Assembly (NCBI GenBank): GCA_947488085.1
Contig: CANKYI010000001.1
Location: forward strand, 1,683,928-1,747,927
DNA from: an uncultured Erythrobacter sp.
GTDB taxonomy: Bacteria > Pseudomonadota > Alphaproteobacteria > Sphingomonadales > Sphingomonadaceae
DNA length: 64,000 nucleotides
Direction of reading: 5' to 3'
The position numbers and the translations under genes were made by a program. Below are positions 34,576 through 43,837 of the stretch, in pieces (the first letter of the stretch is position 1; each line of letters begins with the position of its first letter). A model generated the notes under the pieces. The model had not been told where the DNA came from, searched no databases, and worked only from the letters and a program-made list of their open reading frames with translations.

Positions 34576-37500
34576 TCAGAACTTCAAACGGCCAGTAATT
34601 CGGGCCGAGTGACCGTCATAATCGCCGCCAAAGTCACCGAGATAACCGACCTCAAGTGAAAAGGTTTCCGACACATCAATATTTGCGCCAGCAGCCAGTT
34701 CAAAGCGGTCCTGATCGCGTGCAGGAGTGGTCACTACGAAGGTGCCCAGCTCTGCCGAGGTCAGTGTGAAGTCGCTGATATCTTCGTTGATGTCGTGGAT
34801 TACAGTGCCGCGGATAAACCCGTCAACACCTGGTGAGACCTGTGCACCCAATTCAACGGCAGCCCGAAGTTCTGCAAAGTCAGCGTGTTCGCGTGCAACG
34901 GTAAAGCCAAAGCCGCCCGCTTCAATCGCATCGTCATAGTCAAATGTTGCGCCATTGATACCAATCGATGGGGTCAGTGAGACGCCTTCGTCTGGCAAAA
35001 TATCGTAGCCCAGCGTCGCGCTATAGGCCCAGCCATCATAATCATAGGTCGAGCCGATCGCACCCAAAGCGCCATTACGGTCGCTGCTGATTTCGCCGGT
35101 GAGATATGAAAACTCACCATTGATGAAGCCGCGTGACGCAAAGTTGACCGCGCCGTATACGCCCAATTTCAGGGCTTCGACTTCGGTTTCACCGCGCAAG
35201 CCATTGGCGCTGCGATCATCGTTTTCGATATCGGCATAGCTTGCAAGCAAACCGATCCGCCCAAAATCACCCGCAGCAACATCACCACCAACAGTGAAGA
35301 TCAACTGGTCGCTGCTATAGCCACCGGCTGATTGTGCCAGCGAATCCTGGGTTGCACCGCGAACGGTGAACTGGCCCCAGACGCCTGTGCCATCTCCTTC
35401 GAGGTGACGGTTTAGAACCTCGCTCGCCGCGCTAGAGGTTTCGAAAATCTCGCGTGCTGCGCCTGCGCTAAGGTTAGGCAGGGCATCCAGAGCAAGAGCT
35501 TCGAGAGCCGCATCGTCTGGCTGAGTCGTCAAGAAGTTGAAATTAGCCTGACTGATCGTGCCCGCAGCCACAGCTGCGGACACTGCTTCGCCAAATGCAG
35601 CTGCGTTGGGATCGATAAAGCCATCGAACTGGTTCACCGCAACCACTTCGACAAACAAAGATCCTTCGATCGGCACATAGTCGACCAGCAAGTCATCATC
35701 GATGATATTGATCGTCGCGCCATTGTTGGTGAAGCCCGTGCCGTCTTGCAGCACCAGAACTGTTTGACCAACCAATTCCAGATCGAGCGGCGTTTGAATG
35801 GTGATCGTGCCAGTTTCCTCCAGCGTGATCGATCCGCTTGTTGTCAGCGAGTCGACGCCAAGGCCAAGGGTGACGTTGCCGCCAACCACCACATCGCCAT
35901 CCAGCGTCCGATTGCCAGCAACGGTGACATCGCCCAATATCAGCGTCTCAAAGCCGGTGATGTTGTCTGCATCCAGAGTTCCAGAAAGCGTGGCCACGTC
36001 CGTGCCCATGCCGCCATCGATGATCCCGGTCACAGATGATGCCATGCCCAGCAGTACGAACGTGTCGTCGCCGCCTTGCAGGTTGATATTGCCGATGACC
36101 GATGCGCCGACATTTTGTTGGAATTCATCATTGCCATCGCCCAACAGCACCGCATCGCCCATCCGACCTTCGATTGTGCCGAAGTTGCTGATTTGTTGTG
36201 CGCCGCTATTGCCTGCGTCCGAATTGATGCCAATGTCGCCGCGAACCACACCGTCGGCAAGGTTCATGACCACGCCATCGTCGCTGCCTGCGTCAAAGTT
36301 GATCGCCGCATCAAGCGCAGCCATTGAGCCACTACCGAGGCTTTCAAGCGTGCCAGAATTGGTGATCGAACCGCCGCTCAGCGAAACAGCATCGCTTGAG
36401 CTCGCTTGAACGAGGCCGCTGTTTGAGAGCGTCAGGCCTGATCCCGCCTCAATCCCTTGGTCGGCGCCCGCAGCTGTGGTGATGGTGCCAGCGTTAGTGA
36501 TCGCAACATCGTTGACGCCAAAGGCATTAACCGCACCGCCACCGCCAGAGGTGATCGCGCCTTCATTGAGGATGACCGAACCATCAAAGGCCAAGCGAAT
36601 GCCATCATCGCTGTTCGACACAATGGTGCCGTCTGCGGTGTTGGTCACATTAGCCAAGCCGCCAATATCAAGCGCGCGTTCCGCCTCGCTGAGGATATCG
36701 CCGCTATTGGTCACGGTCGCATCACCTGAAATCGCGACCGCCGTGGCGGCAACGCCTGTCGCGGAGACCAGACCTGCATTGGTGATGTCCCCGGTACCAA
36801 CAACCGCAATCGCGTCTGCACCTTCGCCAAGCGTGGTAACGCTGCTGTTCACACTCAGATTGATGACAGCATTGTCACCAGTCGAAATGCCAAATGCATC
36901 ATCGCCTGCGGTTGAGAGTGTGCCGTCATTGCTTAGTGCGCCATCAGCCAAGAACGTGATGCCGGTACCAGCCGCACCAGCGGTCGTGATCGAGCCATTG
37001 TTGATGATTGTCGCACCATCGCGTGCTTCGACAGCAATTGCGTTCGCGCCAAGAGTGCTGATCACACCATCGTTGGTTAGCGCGCTATCGTTGTCCAGCG
37101 AAACGGCGATGGCGAAACCGCCATCACCCTCAGTGGAAATGTCGCCCGTCGCGGTGTTGATCACGGTGATGGTGTTGCCATTGCCGAATACGCCGCGGGA
37201 GTTTGACCCTTGAGCCTGGATCTGACCATTATTGGTGACGAGGCTGTTGTCGCTGACTTGAACCGCATCAGCGAATGCGTCGCCCATCGTGACAATAGAG
37301 CCATTGTTGGTGACAGTGTTGTCGGCAAACCCGCGAATACCATTGGCGTTGCGGCCAGTTGTCTCGATGCTACCATCATTGATAACAACCGAGTTCTGGA
37401 TCATCGCAACCGCATCGGCTTCTTCGCCTTCGGTCGAGACAATGCCAGCGGCGCTGTTGGTGAACGTCGCATCACTGCGGATACCAACACCTACGCCAAA

Positions 37501-39327
37501 GTCACCTGCGGTTTCGATCGTGCCGTTATTGGTGACTGTGCCCGCCTCTTGCGTATCGATGCCGATACCGAAGAATTCGTTAGTCTGGATCAGGCCATCA
37601 TTGGTGATGATAGCGTTATCCAAAGCAAGGATACCGTAGCTGCCGAGGCCGTTCGTAACGATTTGAGCGCCTGCGGCGTTGGTCAGTTGCAGATTATCAC
37701 CCAGCGCCGAAACGCCTGCTGCTTCATCGCCATCAGTCTGAATCAGGCCGTTATTGGTGATCACTGCATTGGCGCGCACCAGGACTGCATCGGCGAATGT
37801 GCCCCCTGTGGTGAGGATCGTGCCGTTGTTTGTGACGGTCGTGCCTGCAAAGCCGCGCACGCCGACCGCGGTTTCACCGCCGGTTTCGATCATGCCGTCA
37901 TTGACGATGACCGAGTTATCAATCGAAGCGACACCTTCGGCTTCGTCGCCAACGGTCGTGATCACGCCCGACGCAGTGTTCGTGAAAGTGGCATCGCTGC
38001 GAATGCCAACAGCAGTCGAAAAGTTGCCAGCGGTGTCAATCGTACCGCTATTGGTGACATTGCCAGCCTCTTGCGTATCGATACCGATCGCAAAATCGTT
38101 TGTGGTCTGGACCAGACCAGCATTGCTGATCACTGCATTATCGAGAGCGATGACACCAAAGCTGCCAATACCGGTGGTGATGATCTCACCGTCTGCGGTG
38201 TTGGTGAGGTTCAGATTGTCGCCCAGTCCCAAGACACCCGCTGATTCAGAACCATCGGTTTGAATAGTACCAGCGTTCGTAATGACCGCATCTTCCCGCA
38301 CATCAATCGCATCAGACAAATCACCGGTCGTCGCGAGCGTACCATTATTGGTGATATCAGCACCTGCGAAGGTGCGAATACCTGCTGCAGATGCGCCGCC
38401 CGTCTGAATTGTGCCATCATTGACGATCACGGAATTGTTGATCGCACGCAGACCGATGGCTTCATCGCCAGTAGTCGAAACCACGCCGGTTGCGGTGTTG
38501 GTGAAACTGCTGTCGCTGCGGATGCCTACACCCACAGAGCTAGCACCGCCTGTGGCGATGTTGCCGGTGTTGGTCACTGTGGCGCGTTCTTGAGTGTCGA
38601 TACCGACTGCAAAATCGCCAAAGGTTTGGATCAGACCATCATTTTGAACTTCGCTGTCGTTCAGAACCGCGATGCCAAAGCTGCCTGTGCCGCTTGTGAT
38701 GATTGAGCCAGTATCGGCATTAACAACGGTCAGGTCATCGCCTGAGCCGAAAACGCCAAAGGATTCTGCACCGTCGGTCTGGACAAGATCGTTATTGGTA
38801 AATGTGCTGCCAGCGCCAAGAGATACTCCGTCAGAGAAGTTGTCGCCGGTCGTATAAATCGTGCCATCATTGGTGAGAACAGCATTCGCGCCGGTCTCCA
38901 CCCCGATCGCAAACTGACCATCGGTTTGGATGAAGCCGTTTACGTTAACCGCAGACGCATCGCCAACCAACAGGCCGCCTTCGCCATCATTTGACGTCTG
39001 AATCGATCCATCGACATCGCCTGTCGTCGTGCCGGTAATCACAATCGGACCCTGCACGACAGAGCCGCTTTGCACATCAAGGCCAAGCGGATCTCCGCTG
39101 ACATCGAAAAATCCGTCCGCATCCGTACCCGGCGCACAAACGAGCGTACCCGCCGTAACAACGCATTCCTCTGCATTCGCTGGCGGGGTTGGCGCGGTCG
39201 GGGTAGGCGCCGACATACCCGGTGCAGGCGCTGTTTGTGCGAAAGCCGCGCCAGTCAGTGCGGTGGACAGTGCAAGCACGGAAGCGCCGCCAATAGTACG
39301 GAATTTGGTCGAAGCAGAAATCATCAT
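34576..39327 (-). CDS. Large autotransporter (type Va) with nested beta-helix repeats
   Basis: A 1583-residue outer-membrane autotransporter. A signal peptide ends near GAAFAQ (about residue 31). The passenger (about 50-1250) is made of short rungs of about 22-25 residues of the type VTNNGTIxTxGDxAxGV, grouped into larger modules of 173-174 residues. The C-terminal barrel (about 1310-1583) begins near GVWGQFTVRGA and ends in RITGRLKF with the terminal Phe. The passenger is acidic and Asn/Thr/Gly-rich, as expected for a surface adhesin; I see no catalytic motif. ATG 39327 has AAAGGGCT upstream and starts the signal peptide. The plus-strand open frames across it are mirror images of the repeats. 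Confidence 0.9.
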   Translation of the reverse strand: MMISASTKFRTIGGASVLALSTALTGAAFAQTAPAPGMSAPTPTAPTPPANAEECVVTAGTLVCAPGTDADGFFDVSGDPLGLDVQSGSVVQGPIVITGTTTGDVDGSIQTSNDGEGGLLVGDASAVNVNGFIQTDGQFAIGVETGANAVLTNDGTIYTTGDNFSDGVSLGAGSTFTNNDLVQTDGAESFGVFGSGDDLTVVNADTGSIITSGTGSFGIAVLNDSEVQNDGLIQTFGDFAVGIDTQERATVTNTGNIATGGASSVGVGIRSDSSFTNTATGVVSTTGDEAIGLRAINNSVIVNDGTIQTGGASAAGIRTFAGADITNNGTLATTGDLSDAIDVREDAVITNAGTIQTDGSESAGVLGLGDNLNLTNTADGEIITTGIGSFGVIALDNAVISNAGLVQTTNDFAIGIDTQEAGNVTNSGTIDTAGNFSTAVGIRSDATFTNTASGVITTVGDEAEGVASIDNSVIVNDGMIETGGETAVGVRGFAGTTVTNNGTILTTGGTFADAVLVRANAVITNNGLIQTDGDEAAGVSALGDNLQLTNAAGAQIVTNGLGSYGILALDNAIITNDGLIQTNEFFGIGIDTQEAGTVTNNGTIETAGDFGVGVGIRSDATFTNSAAGIVSTEGEEADAVAMIQNSVVINDGSIETTGRNANGIRGFADNTVTNNGSIVTMGDAFADAVQVSDNSLVTNNGQIQAQGSNSRGVFGNGNTITVINTATGDISTEGDGGFAIAVSLDNDSALTNDGVISTLGANAIAVEARDGATIINNGSITTAGAAGTGITFLADGALSNDGTLSTAGDDAFGISTGDNAVINLSVNSSVTTLGEGADAIAVVGTGDITNAGLVSATGVAATAVAISGDATVTNSGDILSEAERALDIGGLANVTNTADGTIVSNSDDGIRLAFDGSVILNEGAITSGGGGAVNAFGVNDVAITNAGTITTAAGADQGIEAGSGLTLSNSGLVQASSSDAVSLSGGSITNSGTLESLGSGSMAALDAAINFDAGSDDGVVMNLADGVVRGDIGINSDAGNSGAQQISNFGTIEGRMGDAVLLGDGNDEFQQNVGASVIGNINLQGGDDTFVLLGMASSVTGIIDGGMGTDVATLSGTLDADNITGFETLILGDVTVAGNRTLDGDVVVGGNVTLGLGVDSLTTSGSITLEETGTITIQTPLDLELVGQTVLVLQDGTGFTNNGATINIIDDDLLVDYVPIEGSLFVEVVAVNQFDGFIDPNAAAFGEAVSAAVAAGTISQANFNFLTTQPDDAALEALALDALPNLSAGAAREIFETSSAASEVLNRHLEGDGTGVWGQFTVRGATQDSLAQSAGGYSSDQLIFTVGGDVAAGDFGRIGLLASYADIENDDRSANGLRGETEVEALKLGVYGAVNFASRGFINGEFSYLTGEISSDRNGALGAIGSTYDYDGWAYSATLGYDILPDEGVSLTPSIGINGATFDYDDAIEAGGFGFTVAREHADFAELRAAVELGAQVSPGVDGFIRGTVIHDINEDISDFTLTSAELGTFVVTTPARDQDRFELAAGANIDVSETFSLEVGYLGDFGGDYDGHSARITGRLKF
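37042..38604 (-). repeat. Three tandem ~520-bp modules inside the autotransporter
   Basis: Three successive modules each begin with GIDTQE in the protein, at 38604, 38085 and 37563. The spacing is exactly 519 and 522 bases (173 and 174 residues). Each holds about seven beta-helix rungs in the same order, with shared landmarks VGIRSD, NSVIVNDG, DAVxVR and GDNLxLTN. A half module precedes the first copy. The bases have diverged (the module-start word CCTCTTGCGTATCGAT is shared by two of the three), so the duplication is old or under selection for protein shape. Confidence 0.85.
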
Positions 39328-39547
39328 TAATAGCCCTTTGGGTGACGGGATTTGTCGTCTCGGGAACAAGTAACCCCGGCGCGTTAACGCGGAGACGCAA
39401 GTGCCCCTTCGGCTTTCCGACTATGCTTAGTGTGTTACTGGAAAGTGAATTGGGTCTGGGGTGTTCGAATGGCTTCGTTAACCATTTAAAGCACCAAATC
39501 AGTAAGGATAATTCCGTATTAACCTTCGTGATTTTACAGTTAACAGA

Positions 39548-40045
39548 CTAACCGCGGCCCCTGTATGGTTGGACGCCTTGATCCGGCACCCAAAGGCCGT
39601 TCGGGGCAGATCCCGTCTGCCAAAACACATCAATCGGGATCCCCCCGCGAGGGTACCAATATCCGCCAATTCTTAACCATTTCGGCTGCATTTCTTCTGC
39701 CAAACGTTGCCCAATTCCCACAGTAACGTCTTCGTGAAAGCCGTTGTGATTGCGAAAACTGCCCAGAAACAGCTTCAAACTCTTTGATTCGACGATTGTT
39801 TGAGCGGGGGCGTAATCGATGACCAGATGCGCAAAATCAGGCTGGTCAGTGACTGGGCAAAGCGACGTAAACTCGGGCGCGGCGAACCGCACCAGAAACA
39901 ATGCACCTGCGCGTGGATTGGGCACATAGTCCAAAACCGCATCCTCGGGCGATGTCGGTAAAGGCGTGTCCTTGCCCAGAAAAGCGGGAGCAGACGCCCC
40001 CTTTGAAGTGGCATTTTTGCGTTTGGGATCAGGTGTGCTTTCCAT
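39548..40045 (-). CDS. queF: NADPH-dependent 7-cyano-7-deazaguanine reductase (short form)
   Basis: Reduces preQ0 to preQ1 in queuosine synthesis. The 165 residues carry the nucleophilic cysteine in [14 protein letters not shown], and the family signature [21 protein letters not shown] contributes substrate- and NADPH-binding residues. Size fits the short unimodular YkvM type. The N-terminal 30 residues are Lys/Ser/Pro-rich and not conserved. It lies alone, with no other queuosine gene visible here. Confidence 0.95.
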   Translation of the reverse strand: MESTPDPKRKNATSKGASAPAFLGKDTPLPTSPEDAVLDYVPNPRAGALFLVRFAAPEFTSLCPVTDQPDFAHLVIDYAPAQTIVESKSLKLFLGSFRNHNGFHEDVTVGIGQRLAEEMQPKWLRIGGYWYPRGGIPIDVFWQTGSAPNGLWVPDQGVQPYRGRG

Positions 40046-40221
40046 GCCGCGCTGTTGCCGCGAAAGCGCAAGGGTTGCAAGTGAGTAACTGGACGCGCGA
40101 GCATTGCGTTCTATGTGTGCGCGATAACACGCCTCTGCGACCCGCTGGTTGGTTCACAATTTGGATGGGAAAAGGCAGAGGTTCATAGTAAGCTGGTGCT
40201 AAAGCTGATCTAAGAATACGC

Positions 40222-41739
40222 ATGATGCGCGCGCAAACCCCTTCCCCCTCGAACCTTGATGTTCGTCAATTGCGGACTGGCCTCAGGTCAGGCGTGTTGG
40301 GAGCCAGCATTCTTGCTTTGGCCCTGGCAGCACCGATTGCTGCGCAGAATTCGCCGGGTGCATTTTCGCTACCCACTCCTTCGCCAACGCCGACGCCCGC
40401 ACCCCAAGGCCCGCTGGATGAACGCGCCGGGGTACCGATTGCACCGCGGATCATTCCTGAGCGGTCGCCAACTCCGACACCCACACCATCCCCTTCACAA
40501 ACTCCTGCACAAACCACCGCGCCAACCACTTCACCAACGTCCGAGCCCCCATCAAATACGCCTTCGGCAACCACTAGCCCATCCGCGGCAAGTCAATCCG
40601 CAACCGCAGGGCCAAGCGCACCGGCATCCGGCGCTCCTGCAACCAATACACCACCGCTCGATATCCCGTTGCCCGCCGCGCCGCTTCCACAAAGCCGCTC
40701 GACAGGTTCCGATTTTGGCTCTGATGTTGGACCTGGTTTCAGCACTGATCTGATCCCCGAAGACGGCGAGGGCACGATTGGACCGGATGATTGGTACAAC
40801 GTCACGCCCGATGGCGAAGTTGGCGCGGAAGCACCTCTTGTTGCGCCGGAAAGCTCGAGTTCGACATCATCCTACGCTCCGGGCGAGTTAGCTCAGCTGC
40901 AACAAATGGCGATGCGCAATCAGATCTATATCGGGATCGGGATCATGGCACTGCTCGCTGCGATCCTCGCCTTCCTGTTCTGGCGCCGCCGCCGGTCAGA
41001 GGCGATGCCTGTTGAAATGGAAGGCCCATCACTCGCAATGGGCATTCGCAAAGTCATCACTGAAAGGGAACCCGAAGAGCCACAGGTGAAAGACGCGCCA
41101 AAGGCCAAAGCAAAGAAAGAGCCAGCGCCCGAGCATGCGTCAAATCCGGCCGTTACACCCGAACCGAAGGTCAAGGCCGCACAGCCCGCCAGTGCCAAGT
41201 CGACCCCACCACCTACTACCCAAGAGCCTGCGCGGCTTGATATTTCGCTCGACATCACCGCTGCCTCGCGCAGTGTAATGATGTTCACTGTCCATTTTCG
41301 CGTAGATATTGCCAACCGCTCCGACCGGGCCGTGCGCGATTTGAACGTGGTAGGACAAATGGCCTTTGCTCAGCGCGGTGCATCCAATGGCGCACCGATC
41401 GCCAGCGGTCAGCCCGTCGGGATGATAGAACGCATAGGCCCCCACCAAAGCCGCAGCATTGCTGGTTCGCTCACGCTGCCATTGGCTGAGCTAAAAACCA
41501 TCCATCAAGGCACAAAGCCGCTATTCATCCCATTGGTGCACCTGACTTGCGAAGGCCCAGAACAGCCAATTGAGAATCTGAGCTTTGTCGTCGGAAGCCC
41601 CAGCGCATCGAGTACAGGGCGCGTTCACCCATTGACATTGGATGGCCCTCCCGGCGGTATACCGGGCTTGCGAGCGCAGTTGATCAAAGCACCGGTTGGT
41701 GACAATTCGGACACTCCAAAGCCTGCACACACCGCCTGA
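40222..41739 (+). CDS. Pro/Thr-rich single-span membrane protein of unknown function
   Basis: A 505-residue protein with an unusual layout. It has a signal-like hydrophobic start (about 26-41, ending at APIAAQ), a long Pro/Thr/Ser-rich stretch (about 47-165) with TPTPTPSPSQTPAQ-like runs, and a single membrane helix (about 233-253, IGIGIMALLAAILAFLFW) with a basic stop-transfer WRRRRS. An Ala/Lys/Pro-rich linker (about 290-330) leads to a C-terminal beta-rich domain (about 335-490) beginning ARLDISLDITAASRSVM. The low-complexity part would be outside and the beta domain in the cytoplasm. I recognise no family. The sulfurtransferase gene starts 38 bases after the stop. Confidence 0.7.
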   Translation: MMRAQTPSPSNLDVRQLRTGLRSGVLGASILALALAAPIAAQNSPGAFSLPTPSPTPTPAPQGPLDERAGVPIAPRIIPERSPTPTPTPSPSQTPAQTTAPTTSPTSEPPSNTPSATTSPSAASQSATAGPSAPASGAPATNTPPLDIPLPAAPLPQSRSTGSDFGSDVGPGFSTDLIPEDGEGTIGPDDWYNVTPDGEVGAEAPLVAPESSSSTSSYAPGELAQLQQMAMRNQIYIGIGIMALLAAILAFLFWRRRRSEAMPVEMEGPSLAMGIRKVITEREPEEPQVKDAPKAKAKKEPAPEHASNPAVTPEPKVKAAQPASAKSTPPPTTQEPARLDISLDITAASRSVMMFTVHFRVDIANRSDRAVRDLNVVGQMAFAQRGASNGAPIASGQPVGMIERIGPHQSRSIAGSLTLPLAELKTIHQGTKPLFIPLVHLTCEGPEQPIENLSFVVGSPSASSTGRVHPLTLDGPPGGIPGLRAQLIKAPVGDNSDTPKPAHTA

Positions 41740-41777
41740 GGCTTGGCGCGCCGCGTACCAACCGCTAGCACACCGGC

Positions 41778-42632
41778 ATGAGCAATCTCACAAGCAGCCT
41801 GATCTCGACCGAGTGGCTGGCCGAACACCTCGAAGATGGCAATCTGGTGGTTCTAGACGCCTCGCGCCATCTTCCCGCCGCAGCACGCGATCCGCGCGCT
41901 GAATTTGAAGCCGGGCATATTCCCGGTGCGCAGTTCTTGGATTTGGCGAACCTTACGGACACAACTTCCAACGTTCCAGCGGCCCTGCCCAATCCAAAGC
42001 AGTTGTCCGAAAAACTGGCGAACCTTGGCGCCTCGCCCACAAGCCATTTCGTTCTCTACGATGACAGCGCGGTCAAAACCGCCGCACGCGCATGGGTCGC
42101 GCTTAAGGCGCACGGAATCGCAAATGTCGCGATCCTTGATGGTGGCCTCGCAAAATGGCGTTCAGAGGGACGCGCAGAGGAAAGCGGCAAGGTGACTGCG
42201 ACGATGGCCTCTGCATCACCGCTTCCCAATACAATGGGCGTGGCCAGCAAGGCTGACATGCTAGCCAATGTCGAGAGTCGCTCGGCACAGGTCCTTGACG
42301 CGCGCGGCGCAGACCGAGTGTTTGGCAGCGGGATCGATCCTGTCCATGGCGGACAGAATGGCCGCATTCCGGGCTCGCTCAACCTACCATTTGGCCAAGT
42401 GTTTGCGCTGGACGGCACATTCAAGTCGCCTGACAACTTGCGCACCGCTTTTGAATCCGCTGGTGCCGACCTTAACGCCCCGATCATCACAACATGCGGC
42501 AGCGGCGTGACGGCCAGCGTGTTGTTATTCGCGCTTGGACTGGCCGGGCATGAGGACGCGCGGCTTTATGATGGCAGCTGGCAGGAATGGGAGGCAGACC
42601 CCGCTACTCCCAAAACGCAAGGCCCAGCATGA
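41778..42632 (+). CDS. sseA: 3-mercaptopyruvate/thiosulfate sulfurtransferase
   Basis: A tandem-rhodanese enzyme of 284 residues that moves sulfur from 3-mercaptopyruvate to a thiol acceptor. The inactive first rhodanese domain contains AAARDPRAEFEAGHIPGAQ. The catalytic second domain contains GRIPGSLNLPF and the active-site loop CGSGVTA, typical of mercaptopyruvate sulfurtransferases (CG[S/T]GVT). Its TGA overlaps the metC start as ATGA (42629-42632), so translation is probably coupled. Confidence 0.93.
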   Translation: MSNLTSSLISTEWLAEHLEDGNLVVLDASRHLPAAARDPRAEFEAGHIPGAQFLDLANLTDTTSNVPAALPNPKQLSEKLANLGASPTSHFVLYDDSAVKTAARAWVALKAHGIANVAILDGGLAKWRSEGRAEESGKVTATMASASPLPNTMGVASKADMLANVESRSAQVLDARGADRVFGSGIDPVHGGQNGRIPGSLNLPFGQVFALDGTFKSPDNLRTAFESAGADLNAPIITTCGSGVTASVLLFALGLAGHEDARLYDGSWQEWEADPATPKTQGPA

Positions 42633-43837
42633 GCGATCACAAACCGACAAAGCCGGAAACTCAGATTGCCCATGCTGGTAGGCGACCGGAATGGACTGGA
42701 GCCGTGGTCAATCCGCCTGTGTGGCGCGCGTCGACGCATCTCTATGCGAGCGAAGCAGACCGCAAAGCCGCGACCCATTCCAACGAAGACGGCACATTCT
42801 TCTATGGTCGCAGAGGTGCCCCAACCCAATGGGCGCTCGCAGAGGCACTGACAGAGCTCGAACCGGGCGCGCATGGCACAGTGCTTTATCCCAGCGGCGT
42901 CGCTGCGATTGCAGGCTGCCTGCTCGCGGTCCTCAAGCCGGGCGATCATTTGTTGATGAGCGACAATTCATATGACCCGACCCGCTCCATGGCGACAGGC
43001 TTGCTGCGCCGCATGGGCATTTCGCACAGCTTCTTTGACCCACTCGATATTGATGCTTTCAAGATGCTTATCACGGATAAAACTCCTCGTGCGGTTTGGT
43101 TCGAAAGCCCCGGCAGCCTGACCATGGAAGTTTGCGATGTGCCCGCCCTGACCGCACTTGCGCGCGAAGCAGGTGCAGTGTGCTTGCTCGATAACACATG
43201 GGCCAGCGCGCTCGGCTTTGCGGGCCTATCCCATGGATGCGATATCGTGATGCAAAGCCTGTCCAAACATGTCGGCGGGCATTCCGACCTGATGATGGGC
43301 AGCGCGTCGGCAGGCGAGCGCTGGCACCGCGCATTGCGCCGCACATCACAACAATTGGGACAAGTCGTCTCCCCCGATGACGCGGCACTGGCAGCACGGG
43401 GCCTTCGCACAATGGCGGTTCGGCTCGAGCGTTCCACCGAAAGTGCGATCGAGATTGCGCGCTGGTTGAACGAGCAACCACAAGTCGTCCGTGTTATGTG
43501 CCCAATGCTCGAAGCTCACCCCAGTCACGCATTGTGGAGCCGCGACTTTACCGGTGGATGCGGGCTGTTCAGCTTTGTCCTTGCGAGCGACAATCCAGAT
43601 GCTAGCGGTCGGCTCGCCGATGCGCTGGAACTGTTCGGGATCGGCTATAGCTGGGGCGGGTATGAGAGCCTGGCCTTGCCCATATTCCCACATGAACACC
43701 GCAGGGTGATGCCAAGTCTCGCTTTGGCGAATGGCACTGGCGCAAAACCTGCCATCCGCCTATCGATAGGGCTCGAAAATCCGAAAGACCTGATCGCAGA
43801 CCTAGCTGTGGGCCTTTCTCAATTGGATAATGTATGA
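42629..43837 (+). CDS. metC: Cystathionine beta-lyase
   Basis: A Cys/Met-metabolism PLP enzyme of 402 residues that cleaves cystathionine to homocysteine, pyruvate and ammonia. It shows FFYGRRGAPTQWALAEAL (the YGRxxxPT motif), LLMSDNSYDPTR, FESPGSLTMEVCDVPAL, LLDNTWASALGF, and the PLP lysine in QSLSKHVGGHSDL. It overlaps the upstream sseA and the downstream mscS-type gene by ATGA on both sides. That gives a three-gene translationally coupled unit linking sulfur transfer, methionine synthesis and a channel. Confidence 0.93.
   Translation: MSDHKPTKPETQIAHAGRRPEWTGAVVNPPVWRASTHLYASEADRKAATHSNEDGTFFYGRRGAPTQWALAEALTELEPGAHGTVLYPSGVAAIAGCLLAVLKPGDHLLMSDNSYDPTRSMATGLLRRMGISHSFFDPLDIDAFKMLITDKTPRAVWFESPGSLTMEVCDVPALTALAREAGAVCLLDNTWASALGFAGLSHGCDIVMQSLSKHVGGHSDLMMGSASAGERWHRALRRTSQQLGQVVSPDDAALAARGLRTMAVRLERSTESAIEIARWLNEQPQVVRVMCPMLEAHPSHALWSRDFTGGCGLFSFVLASDNPDASGRLADALELFGIGYSWGGYESLALPIFPHEHRRVMPSLALANGTGAKPAIRLSIGLENPKDLIADLAVGLSQLDNV

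Noticed and set aside
37042..38604. Regularly spaced repeats suggestive of a CRISPR array
   Set aside because: The repeats are long, diverged, in frame and encode beta-helix rungs; there are no short identical repeats with unique spacers and no cas genes.
35746..38863. Long plus-strand open frames across the autotransporter
   Set aside because: They are mirror translations of the repetitive minus-strand passenger; none has a ribosome-binding site or a sensible product, and the minus strand has a signal peptide and a barrel domain.
40266..40574. Gly/Val-rich minus-strand frame of 102 residues
   Set aside because: It is the complement of the Pro/Thr-rich region of the plus-strand membrane protein, where low-complexity codons create long antisense frames.
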